In this document: positions 53,946-64,000 of the stretch, piece after piece
How the letters are laid out: the number at the start of each line of letters is the position of its first letter
Position numbering within the stretch: the first letter of the stretch is position 1
From: Linnemannia schmuckeri
Taxonomy: Eukaryota; Mortierellomycota; Mortierellomycetes; Mortierellales; Mortierellaceae
DNA: 64,000 nt
Direction: 5' to 3'
Assembly: GCA_029449235.1 (NCBI GenBank)
Contig: JANATG010000012.1
Span: 1,240,001 to 1,304,000 of the forward strand
Notes under the pieces: model-generated
What the model was told of the DNA's origin: nothing
What the model saw: only the letters and a program-made list of their open reading frames with translations
The model's database searches: none
Translations under genes and position numbers: made by a program

Positions 53946-55552
53946 ATGCTTTGCGGTGTCACCCAGTCAGGAACAAGGATAGTAACAGGAGGACCTGGCT
54001 CCCTCACCAATGCACTTCGTCTCGCCATGTTATTGCCAGCAGTGCGGCAGGCACCCGTGAGAACATGGACAGGCATTCCTAAAACCACCATTGCACACGA
54101 CCATGCAGCTGTCAACTCGGGATTCCGGTCTTGTCAGCGCATGAGTGCAACTCCACAGGTCCTTCAGACATCGCTTATGGCTTCTTCCGCATCGCGTGGG
54201 TTCATCACCGCCTCCACCAGTTCAAAAGTAACAACAGTAACAGGAGCAGGAAGAAGCGTGACAGCACAAGCTCGACGACTCACCTCCCAAGAACTCCAAC
54301 ACCAACAACACATCCGCACCTTCACTACCGGCAATATCAGAAACAGTAACAATGCACTCACAAGGTTTGCCGGAAACTTCACCATCGACTCGTCCAACAA
54401 GGTGGTCTACACCATCATGGCCATCAATGTCACAGTCTTCGGAGTCTGGCAGTATGCCGAGGGCAATGCGAAGCGGTTCCATGATGGGCGTCTCTACATG
54501 TTTATGTTTCGTCATTTCACGGATTCGTTACAGAACTTGAAGGAGGGGAGGGTGTGGACGTTGGTGACGAGTGCGTTCAGTCATAAGGAGTGGTATCACA
54601 TTCTTTTGAACACCATGGTCCTCCTCTCCTTTGGTGATCCTGTAAGTCTTCATTCTTTTCTGGAAGGGGAATGGATATATCTCTGAAGTCTTGGGCGGTC
54701 ATTGCAAAGTCTGTAATAGTAGATTCAAATGTTCGTTAACACTTCTTTTCTTATATTTCCTAGGTCTGGCGATTGTTAGGTACAAGGAGGTTCCTGGCAG
54801 TATACCTAGGCTCGGCGATCACAGCCTCGCTATCGAGCATAGCCTATTACGCAAACCTGGAACCCTACCTCCGCAGGATGCAACACAAACCCCCCAGCAA
54901 CTCAATTCATTACTCGATGGGCGCGTCTGGATCCATCATGGGTATCACGACAGCCTTTGCCTGCGTCTATCCCATGTCTCAGTACTCCTTGTTCTTTGTC
55001 ATCACCATGCCTGCCGCCGCTCTTATCGGTACGTTTTGTTTACCTTTTCGTATCTTTTTTGGAGTTGGCGCTGGAGCTGGTGTATTGGATAAGGATGATT
55101 GATGATGGTGAAATATTTGGTCCGCATGCTGTGAAGGACTGAAGAAAAGATATGCCCAGCTCGTATTATTATTAACAACGGTTACTTTTCCTTTGCGATA
55201 TTTAGGTCTTTTTGGCGTATATGAGTTGTACAATGTACTAGCGGTCAATGTAAGTTTTCCGCTATTGATTATAGAGTGTCACATATCGAATCCCTTTTTG
55301 TTACATTCATCACCCTCAGCCCCCTAATACCCAGCCCTCAGCCCTAACACCATATCGCCAGCCCTGATCCCCGGCGGTCACCTCAGCCCATCAGGGAGAT
55401 CTCAGTCCACCCCAGGACACTAACGCATCCTTATTCTTTTTGTAATGAATGGTACGTAGACGGGTCGTTTTGATTCCGCTGGGCACCTAGGAGGCGGATT
55501 GTTCGGAGCCACCTACTATTTTACAAAACTGCGTCCACTCATCCGTCGGTAG
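53946..55552 (+). CDS. Mitochondrial rhomboid protease (PARL/Pcp1-like), four exons
   Basis: An intramembrane serine protease of the mitochondrial inner membrane. Yeast Pcp1 cleaves Mgm1 and Ccp1; animal PARL cleaves PINK1 and others. Exons 53946-54641, 54764-55028, 55206-55249 and 55460-55552 give 365 aa. The first 150 residues are rich in Arg, Ser and Thr and nearly free of acidic residues, as in a mitochondrial presequence. Membrane segments include VVYTIMAINVTVFGVW and FLAVYLGSAITASLSSIAYY. WTLVTSAFSHKEWYHILLN is the rhomboid L1/H2 region. The catalytic dyad is Ser in GASGSIMG (about residue 287) and His in HLGGGLFG (about 344). The protein ends shortly after the last helix. Upstream in-frame ATGs exist; 53946 gives the best presequence. 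Confidence 0.9.
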
Positions 55553-56102
55553 GAGTATCCGAAGAAACAACAAAACAAAACAAAACAAACAAAACAATCA
55601 AAGATTCTTCACACATAGAATAAATTGATGAAAAAAGGGAGGGCTGTTCCTTTCCTGAAAGTCTAAAGCCATCGATTTTTACCATCTCTGCGCCCACTGA
55701 TATGTTGTCATTGAGTAGAAGCAGTATGCAGGGAAGCGATAGAGGAAGATGAGAAGAGAAAATAGTCGAGACACAAAGCAGCCTTTTGGTGCATGTTTGT
55801 TTGGCATTGTACAGCATACGGATGAGCCGGGACATGTGGTACTCGATGGTTTCAAAAAAATAGGGTGATGTGCCTTGGTTCACAAGGTCTGTGTTATTTG
55901 AGATTGTAAGTAAAGGAGTGGCGCCAAATGGGCGATGCTAAGTAATGGTGATGCTACATGATGAAATGAAAAAAAGTGCAAAAGAACAAAACTAAAAACT
56001 AAGAGAGACCGTAACAAGTGGAAGTAAACAAGCAAAGGAATGGGAAATGAAATAAGAGAGAAGAGAAGGAGTAAAGAAGTTGGAGAAGAAAGTGGTACAA
56101 AA
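55553..56102. other. Convergent 3' region
   Basis: 550 bp between the rhomboid stop and the Skt5-like stop, with repeated AAAAC runs near 55570-55600. No gene seen. Confidence 0.5.
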
Positions 56103-59100
56103 TTACATGATGGCGCAGCTACCATCCTTGGGCCCACGGTTCCGACCATTCTTCATGCGCTTGATGCTGTTCTTGTGACCGAGGGGGGTAAACTTGGCCG
56201 ACTGTTCCTCGAGACGCTTCTTGGCATCCATGTTTCCATTCTCGGCAGCGCGTTTATAGAACTCCATTGCTTTCTCGAGATCAATGGGGACCGAGATACC
56301 GACCTCGTGGTAGTAGCCCATCGCATACTGGGCCTTAGGCAAATTCTTCTCTGCAGCCTTGGAAGCATAATGGAACGCTAGCCGGTCATCTGCCGCAAAG
56401 CAGTTGTCAGCACCTGAAAGGTACCATCCACTGAGCGCCATCTCAGCCTCGCCATTACCATCGCCGCCCATGGTTGCACGCTCGTAATGTTGGATTGACA
56501 AAAAAGGATCGATGGGACAGCCGAGGGAACCGTATTCGTAGCAGTAGCCGAGTTTGTAGTTTGCGGGGCCGTAGCCGAGCTGGGCGGATTTCCGGAACCA
56601 TTCCAGAGCCTCACCGTCGTCGGGGAAGGAGATATCATCGGGGATCTTGAGCTGGTTGCTGTAGTCTCTAGAGAGAATCAGCCCAAGGACGTAGGGTGCC
56701 ATGGGTGCTGCCTCGGTTGCGAAGGATGCTGCGCGCTTGAGGTATTGGAGTCCTGCCTTCATGTTCTGTGATTGACCAAGGTCTCCGTACAAGTATACCA
56801 TCGCCAAACGCTAGAAAGAAACGGAGAGAAAAAAAATGAAAGGCGATGGTAAGTATAATATTCGGCAATATGTGATGAAAAGAAAGAGATACCGCAGGAA
56901 TAAAACACTTACGTGATTGGCAGGGACGTCGTTGTGGATGGCAGCCTTCTTGTAGAGCATGACTGCCTTGTTGTTATCCTTCTTCTTCTCACAAAAGTAT
57001 GCGACCTTGTAGTGGGCCGGACCGTAATCTCCCTTGGAGGAAGACTGATACCACCGAAGAGCTTTGTCCGCGTTCTTCTTGGTCAAGTACATGCCCTCCT
57101 CGTACCAGGTTCCACGGATGAACTGTGCCTCGGGGTGACCCTCCTTGGCCAGACGATCGATCCAGTAGACACCCTCAAGGATCAGTTGCTTCTTGCCCGT
57201 CTTGGGGTCCTGAGGTCCAGTAGCAGGGCTCGAGGGAGCACTCGATGGTGGTGAATTGTTGGATCCGACAGACGAGGGGCGAGGAGAAAGGGCAGCAGCG
57301 GGGTCGGTACTGCTGTTGTTGTTATTATTGTTCTCCTCAACCACAGGCTCATAGGTAGACAAAGGGTCACCAATCTCGAGCAAGTACTTTGCGAAGGACA
57401 GCTGGATCGAGGCATCGTTGGTCTTGATGGCGGTATCACGATACTTTGCCAAGATTGCAGCATCAGTCAGAAGAGAGACAGACATGGCAGCAGAGGAAGG
57501 CTTGGAGTTGAGCGAGCCGCGAGAAGAGGAGGCGGTGCTCCCGCGGTAGTGGTCGAGGTTCATGCGCGGAGGGGTGAGGGTTCCATAGGCATCGAGGGTT
57601 TCGCTTGCAGACCAGGACTTGCGGTAGGATTTGCGGTGGGCGGCATGAGCAGCCTCAGAAGCAGTTGTTCCTACTGTTCCTGCTGTGCTACTGTCGAACT
57701 GCGACGCGTCGGCCATCTCAGACGCGCCTACTAGAAATAGCGTGCATGTGATAAGAAGAAAGATAAAATAAAAAGTGGGTCAATGGGTCAATTTAAAAGT
57801 CGAATAAAATAAAAAAATAAAAATAAAAAAAGGCGTTCAGGAGGAGATGCAAAGGAAAAATAAAGACGCGAATCAAAACATACAAACTATAAGGGAAAAA
57901 AAAATAAAAAATAAAAAATAAAAAAAAAAAAAAAAAAAAAAAGGGTACAAAGGCTATTTTCAGGACAAATAGTTGCTTGTTTCTTAATTTCTTCTTTCTT
58001 TACCTTGGAAAGAAGGCGTCGAGTTGTGATGCTGGTGAGGATATGGAAGGTGTTGTTGTTGTCTGGGACCGGGGTCTGTTTGAGCGTGGTACATGTGATA
58101 GTATTGCTGCTGCTGGTACTGCTGGTGCTGTTGTTGTTGTTGGTGTTGTTGTTGCGAGACGTGCTGAATATAGTCTGCTGAGGCTTCGGGAGCAGGTGAA
58201 TCAGTATAAGCTGCTCCGGTTGGCATCGTCATAGTCATGCCTCGTGGTTGTGGCCCCGCCTGAAACTGTGATGACGACAAGGGTGACGAAGGTCGAGGAC
58301 TACCTGGACCAGACGAGGGCCCGCCGATAACAGGTGGAGGCAGAGGAGGCATCATCATCATGCCTGGATGATAGCGCTCGATCGGAGAAGCTGGTGTGTC
58401 AATAAGAGCAGCCCAGTCCTCAGACTTTTGAGGCACAGGCTTCAAGTGCTCAAGAGGCGGAGGAATTATGCTCAACGGACGTTGTGGGTAGCCAGGGCGT
58501 TGATGTGATGGTGTATAAGGACCATCGTGAAGTTGATAGCCACCCTCATTGGATGAAAAGGAGGATTGAGAGGAGGTGGACATGCGAGAGGGGGAGGGGG
58601 CGCCGTCGCTGAGGGAGGCCCTCGAGTGAGGAGTATTGTCGCCACTGGCAGTGTTGGGTGTGTGAGAGGTGGATGGGGTCATGAGTTGGTGATATTGTTG
58701 AGCAATGGTCTTGATGTGTTGTTCGTCGTCAGAGATGGTGGTGGTGTCTATTGAAATTTCGACGATAGGTTGTGATTGTTGTTGTTGTTGGTTGTCGATA
58801 ATGGTGTCGGAGGGGAGTGTGGGCGGGGATGGGAATGACATGGTGGGAATGGTATAAGAGTTGTTATTGTTACGAGAGGGAGTAGTGGTAATTGAAAATT
58901 GTTGTTGTTGAGGAACTGTTGAAGAAAAGGAAGAAGAGAAAGAAGAAGAGAAAGAAGAAGAGGAGAAAGAGGGGAGGACGGGCCCTTTTGAGGTTGCAGC
59001 AAAGTCGACAGAGGCTTGGGAGGCTGTGGCTGCTGAGTTGGGCGCGGGTGGTGATGATAATACGGCCGCGGTCAATGTGGTGTATCCTTTTTGTTTTGCT

Positions 59101-59915
59101 GCGTCTGCGTGTGCTTTGGTCGGGATGTGGCCCGAGGGTGGGGACGAGACAGTTTGGACTGTCGCTGTGGTCGTAACAGCGATAGCAGAAGGTTTGCCTT
59201 GGGTTGGGAGCACTTGTGGAACGCGAGAAACTAAAGAAGAGTACTCTGCTGAGGAGGGAATAATAACCGCAACCTTGGAAACAGTAGGTCCATTCGAATT
59301 CAAAAGAAACGATCCCAACTCGTGAGAGAGCGACAAATCGCTCTCGCCATCAAACCGTAAAGGCGCCAATTGATGTGGTGACAGGGGAGATGGCGAGGAA
59401 GATGATGGTGATGACGAGGACGATAAAGTTGGGGGTGAGGGCTGTTGCTTCTTCTTCTGATGGCCGCCAAGAAGACGAGCGCTGGCTGAAGAATCAACTA
59501 GGACAGAAGAGGAAGAAGACGGTCCATCGTTGAGGCCGGCGTAAACACTCGATCGCTCAGCCTGCTGGGAAGAAGAAGGAGTTAGACCGATCGACTGGTC
59601 TGCCATGGGTTGATTATCGAGTGGTAATGCAGGCATGTCCTTGTTAAGGTTGTATGAAGACGACGCTGTCGAGAGGGAGTATTGCTGAAGAGAAGGCGAA
59701 GATAAAGATAAGGAGGAAAAGGACAAAGGCGAAGAAGAAGAATAGTTGTTGTCACCTGTAGCTACAGCTTCACTGTTTTGATTACGAATGAGATTGTTGC
59801 TGTTGCTGTTGCTGCCATTGCAGGCTGTAGTTTCACAACTGAATTCAGGAGAGGGGGATATGGCCGACTGATCGGGATTGGCATGACCCACTGTGGATAC
59901 AGCAGAACAAGGCAT
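56103..59915 (-). CDS. Chs4/Skt5-like Sel1-repeat protein with CaaX box, three exons
   Basis: Yeast Skt5/Chs4 activates and localises chitin synthase III. Transcript-order exons are 59915-58004, 57730-56913 and 56810-56103, giving 1,145 aa. The first exon is disordered: Ser/Pro/Gln-rich with His/Gln runs. From about residue 725 the conserved part begins (LLTDAAILAKYRDTAIKTND), followed by Sel1 repeats, for example YWIDRLAKEGHPEAQFIRGT, ALRWYQSSSKGDYGPAHYKV and GPANYKLGYCYEYGSLG. It ends in a basic segment (KRMKNGRNRGPKDG) and CAIM, a CaaX box; yeast Skt5 is farnesylated at such a site. Exon 2 also contains an ATG (MADASQF), so a shorter isoform of about 500 aa is possible. Family membership is firm; the chitin-synthase role is by homology. 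Confidence 0.85.
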
Positions 59916-62900
59916 AGTTGGAGAGAGGAGAGAGAAAGAAAAGAAAGAAGGGGAAGGGGTAGGTGCCAGTAGGTACGGCGGATACCAAAGGCTTCAAAGG
60001 GGTGCGTTTGCTTCTAGATTTCTTTGTTCAAAATAATGCGCTGCAAGCAGATCCTGTCAAATCAAGCAAACAAGACTGATAGACAAACAGATAGGCACAC
60101 AGGCCGAAAGGAAAAAAAAAAAATAAAGGGCACACGCAGGCAGCAGTAGGGAAAGAACAAAGAAAGTGGCAATCTGCGATAACAATTACAAGATAAAAGA
60201 AGAAAACAAGAGTTGCAGATGTCGGCGAATTGTGCAATTGACAAGTAGTAAGAGAAAGTATATGCAGTACAAGGATTACACCAAAAGGCCAATAGACAAG
60301 GAACAAATAACAATAGAAAAAGAACAACAGAGTTTTAAGTATAGAAGAACTGGAAAGGACAGACAATCAAAATAAGAAAAAAATAAGAAAATGATGACAA
60401 GATTATGGCCTTTGGTGAAGAAACGTGCTCGGATGTCGTGCAGATCCACGATCTCTTGTTGTCTGGCGCAAAAGGGGGGTGTGTGCAAGGAACCCAAGAA
60501 GGGAACGCTATTTTCAGGGACGATGGGAAAAAGAAAAAGAAAAGGGGACAAGGGAGTACAAACAGGATCGAGACAAAGATAAATAAAGAATATTATGCTA
60601 TAGAATAAGAATTTGATTCGGAAAATAAGAATATAAAGGAAAGGATCGTTACGCTTGATGGCAATGAAAGGGGAATGAAGGAATGACTAAACGGAATGAA
60701 CAGAAAGTGAATGAGGAGAGGGAATGAACAGTAACAGCACCAAGAAGAAGGGGCGAATTGAAGCAAGGCTGAAGATACAAAGTGGGGTCGTGACAAAGAA
60801 TGAAAGGAAAAAGTAAAGAGTGAGTACAGAAAAAAGAAGAAAAAGAGAAAGAGAGAAAGAGAGGAAAGAAGGCAAAAGACTCGGAGTAAATCAAAATGTG
60901 CATTATTATTAAGCGATGGTACCTGAAAATAAAAAAGACACTTGTATTGATGTGGTTTGAGAATGAGACCCATCAATCATCAATGCATCAACAGGTCCAT
61001 CCATGTGTCACTGCTGCCAGCCCCTCCATCCATTCCCTTCTTCCTTCTCTTACTCTCGTCCACCGTCCATCGGTACATATCCTCCTTCAACACCCTATCC
61101 TTACCTCCGAAAAAACAAGGAAGAAAAGAGAACGGCCTCGTGCGAACCAGGGCAAAGGAACAGCAACAACGAGAAAGAGGCAGAGGGCACGAACATTTTC
61201 TATCCAACTGCCAGCTAATCGGTCTTCACACTACTTGCATGCTTAAAAAACAAACAATCAATTGACCATGGCCTTTTTGTTTGACTTCTTAGCCAGGACC
61301 CAACCCCCCAACATTGCTTGAGTCACACAAGGCACACACACACAAACAGAGAGTCGACAATGCGAAGCACAGGTTGTTTCTCTTCCAAAGTAAACAATAA
61401 AAAACACAACGTAAGACAGGGGAGGAAAAAATAAGAAATAAGGCAGTGAGTGAGCACACAACAGATACATACATCATCATCAGAAATAGAGTCGATAACT
61501 TAATGAAAACAAGGTGCAAGACCGTTGTGTCGATCTAATTTTATGGAGCCACGTAGGCCTACACCTCTTCCTCCATTGCTCGTTACCATCATTATCCTCC
61601 ATCTTCATTCTTCCTTCCTACTCGCCTCGCCTACCTTTCACGTTGCCTTTATCGTCCTTTGTCTTTCGTTGTTTGTCCCCATACTTTTTTCTTTCTAGCA
61701 ACACACCCTGTTGTCTGTACTTCAGTGCCCTTGTTTTCTTCTTAACTCGTTGTCAAAAATAGATTTCCATCCCCTTTTCCTTAGCCGTGTGATGTGCATT
61801 GTTTGACGACATTTTTTTTTCAAGCACCGGGCAACTCAGCCAAAACGGAAACAATCGTCAGAAAAGAAAAGAAAACATCTTTCAATTGCTCTCGTCAATA
61901 ACGCCTTTTTTCATTTTTTTTCTTGTTCCTTTCTCTTCTGATCGGTGGGCCTCTTTATCTGTAATCTACCAGAATTTCGGTTGAGGATCAAGGGTATGAC
62001 GACAAGATTAAAACATCATGCCCTTCATCTTATATTTCCCCCCCCCCCCCCCCCCCCCCCATTGACATATCTACAGTTACAGGCATTAGTTCCCTTGATT
62101 CACGGGTACTAGCTCCTTTGATTCAGGCACTAGCTTCTTTTGATGCACAGGAGAAAAAATGAACCCGATGAAAAAATTCGGCGTTTAGTGGCAGGCACCT
62201 TCTCGGACAAAAATAAAACAAAAAAAGGCCCCTGCTCTCTCAAATTATTCATCCGCCCAACAGCCAGCCAGCCATCCCGCGGAAATGAAAAAAAGGCTCC
62301 AGCCCAAGCACTTACACATACGAACAGGCTCGGAAAATGACAAAAAGGCGGTATGAGGGAGAAAGGGAAGAAAATATACCGCTGTAGGGGGAGAGCTATA
62401 CCCCCTGCAAAGTGCTCTGAGCAGAGACAAGAGAGTGAAGAGGCACAGTTTTTTTGTGTATAGGATAAAAAAACCCTTTTCATTACCAAAGGATAGATAC
62501 GAATGAATTGCTAATTGCATACGTATAGAGTACGCGGCCCGGAGTACTCGATAAAACCCTGACCTCATTCAATATTTTTTTTTAACTCCTTGCTCATTCA
62601 TTTTTGATCAGTTTGCAGAAGAAGTACAATCAAAACGGCCTAGGCATCGATCATCAAAAACCATGGCCCCCTCTATCGTGTGGACATGGCTAGGTACATT
62701 CTGCTCACGGTAAAGGAAAAAGTGAAAAAGAGGCAGCCCTCGCGTGAGACAATACTAGAAGGCTGACTACAAAAAGGAAATGGTACCTTGGTCCATGATA
62801 TCCATCCTGAGTTTGTATTCTCTCCAGACTAACGAAACGAGCAAAAGCAAGATAAAACATAGACATGATGATTCAGAGTACATGCAGTCCAAAATCAAAG

Positions 62901-63050
62901 GTCGATATTGTCCATTTTCAATTACGTTGCAATAGTTCGTCAACAAGGGGTAGGTACTTGGCTTCTATGAAACCAGGGTACCACTTCCCTCCATTTCAAT
63001 CGATAATCAAGTTTTACAATTTTTTATTCGTTGCTCGATACAAAAACGGA
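59916..63050. other. 3.1-kb region upstream of the Skt5-like gene
   Basis: No gene recognised. It is purine-rich on + from 59920 to 60900, pyrimidine-rich around 61550-61990, and then mixed. The left part would be the pyrimidine-rich leader and promoter of the Skt5-like gene on its own strand; the right end includes the 3' UTR of the SAP30BP-like gene. Several hydrophobic frames on the minus strand arise from A-rich sequence on +. A short near-direct repeat, GTTCCCTTGATTCACGGGTACTAGC and CTCCTTTGATTCAGGCACTAGC (62088-62132), is visible. Confidence 0.5.
62038..62060. repeat. 23-nt C homopolymer
   Basis: Uninterrupted run of 23 C, the longest G/C homopolymer in the window, in the noncoding stretch between the Skt5-like and SAP30BP-like genes. 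Confidence 0.9.
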
Positions 63051-64000
63051 TCAAGGCAAGAACCGACTGCGTTTGCTGGAGTGGTCATCCGCAGTAGGTT
63101 GCGTTGTGTCCCATTTGCTCTTGCGTGGCCTTTGCGCACCACTAGGAGCAACAATTCCACTCGAGGACGAGGTCGAGACCGTCGCTGAGTGTGATCGAGC
63201 CGCTGCAGCTTGACCAGACGGTGGCGGAATAATCGCTACACCAGGAGGGACAGTCGATCCAGATACAAACTGAATATGTGTTCGACCCATCGCCTGCTGC
63301 TGTGCCAATTTTTCTGACGCTTGCTTCTGAGCCTCGGCTATTTTGATAGAAATGAAAAACAAGGAGGGGTGCCCCATTCCGAATACAAAAAAAAAAAGGG
63401 GGGGGGGGGGGGGGGGGAGAGGGGGAAGCGAGGTGGGGGTGCTATTGTTGTCAGTGAACGTCCATGTTGATGCAGTAGTAAAAGGAGTGGCTAAATATCA
63501 ACGTAAACATTGATCCAGGCCCAATTTTTTTTCGCTTGTCTGCTTGTAAACAAAAATTTTGCCACCAGAAAAAGGAAAAGTGACGCTCACGTCCCTCTCT
63601 TCGGCATATGCGTGCTGCAGTGCATCACTTTGGGTCGACTCTTATACAATGTACCGTAGCGCCTTTCCTTTCACTCCGGCATGCATTTGACTGAATGACA
63701 CCCTTTTTGTGTTATTTCCCACAGGAGGCGCAAGACCTCAACTCCAAGCGTGTCAACAACTCCAAAAGAATAGAAAAAGCGGCTTTTGGTGACCACAAAA
63801 TCACAGGCACAAATAAAGAGACAAAGTAAATTTGCAAAGAAAAAACTACGTCGATGGAGTACTTACCGATTCCAGTAGCGTAGGACTCGGGTCCGTAATC
63901 TTCAATGTCAAAAAACTCGCTTTTAGGAAAGTTAGTTCCGATCTCGTTCAACCCTGCGGCTTCGACTAGCGTCTGGTAGATGCGCGGGTTTCGAAAGTTT
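63051..64000 (-). CDS. SAP30BP/HCNGP-like protein, C-terminal part (runs off the right edge)
   Basis: SAP30BP (HCNGP) proteins are nuclear; the human one has been linked to Sin3/SAP30 repression and to splicing of short introns. Two exons are visible in transcript order: 64000-63867 and 63337-63051. The first encodes FRNPRIYQTLVEAAGLNEIG, then TNFPKSEFFDIEDYGPESYA, the diagnostic block (human: NP-IYEKLI, DELGTNYPK). The second encodes IAEAQKQASEKLAQQQAMGR, then THIQFVSG and, near the end, RPRKSKWDTT, matching the family's IEFVTG and RKSKWD motifs. The N-terminus lies beyond the window. The 529-nt intron between them is long for this region and holds a 20-G tract. Family assignment is by motif order. 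Confidence 0.82.
63398..63417. repeat. 20-nt G homopolymer next to an A tract
   Basis: Twenty G directly after about 11 A on +, inside the intron of the SAP30BP-like gene, about 60 nt from its acceptor site. In the transcript it reads as a C run followed by U, which could serve as an extended polypyrimidine tract. Confidence 0.9.

Noticed and set aside
60028..60366. 112-codon hydrophobic frame on the minus strand
   Set aside because: The hydrophobicity comes from A-rich + strand sequence; there is no family signature or gene context.
1..64000. Biosynthetic cluster, CRISPR array, provirus or large transposon
   Set aside because: No polyketide, terpene or peptide synthetase genes, spaced repeats, integrase, reverse transcriptase or transposase motifs were seen. 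Neighbouring genes belong to unrelated cellular processes.

Overview
The window is nuclear DNA of a filamentous fungus. Genes are intron-bearing, with GT-AG introns mostly of 60-200 nt (some 300-530 nt), no operons, and long pyrimidine-rich leaders and homopolymer tracts. A 1,767-residue protein with ARM-like helices, a NACHT NTPase, pentapeptide repeats and WD40 repeats has an architecture I know as a large expanded family in Mortierellaceae (Mortierella, Linnemannia, Podila). I therefore infer a mortierellomycete. No bacterial or viral genes were seen.

Layout, left to right. 0-7.2 kb: a PP2A B''-type regulatory subunit (+) and a membrane-anchored USP30/Ubp1-like deubiquitinase (-). 7.2-11.9 kb: an accessory patch with a tandem pair of secreted S1-family (chymotrypsin-fold) proteases, repeated flanks, a short inverted-repeat element and homopolymers. 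11.9-22.6 kb: ATP synthase subunit g (+), a MIT-domain protein (-), arginyltransferase ATE1 (+) and retromer VPS26 (-). 22.6-25 kb: a gene-poor divergent region. 25-33 kb: a small Ser/His-rich orphan, a type II membrane O-fucosyltransferase-like protein, an MGST3-like MAPEG enzyme and the Golgi syntaxin Sed5/STX5, all on +. 33-41.5 kb: a decayed coding relic and then the intact single-exon NACHT/WD40 gene. 41.5-50.4 kb: shugoshin (-), a cytosolic GST (+), Dom34/Pelota (-) and an RNPS1-like SR protein (+). 51.5-64 kb: a bHLH transcription factor (+), a mitochondrial rhomboid protease (+), a Chs4/Skt5-like Sel1-repeat protein with a CaaX box (-), 3.1 kb without a gene, and the 3' part of an SAP30BP/HCNGP-like gene (-).

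Most genes are housekeeping: trafficking (VPS26, Sed5, MIT protein), proteostasis and RNA quality control (USP, ATE1, Dom34), splicing (RNPS1, SAP30BP), chromosome segregation (shugoshin, perhaps with the PP2A subunit), mitochondria (ATP synthase g, rhomboid) and detoxification (two GST types). I see no functional clustering. The accessory content is the protease pair and the NACHT/WD40 gene with its relic neighbour. Exon coordinates were derived by hand from splice signals, reading-frame phase and family knowledge. For each multi-exon gene the exons sum to an uninterrupted frame, but none is confirmed by transcripts.
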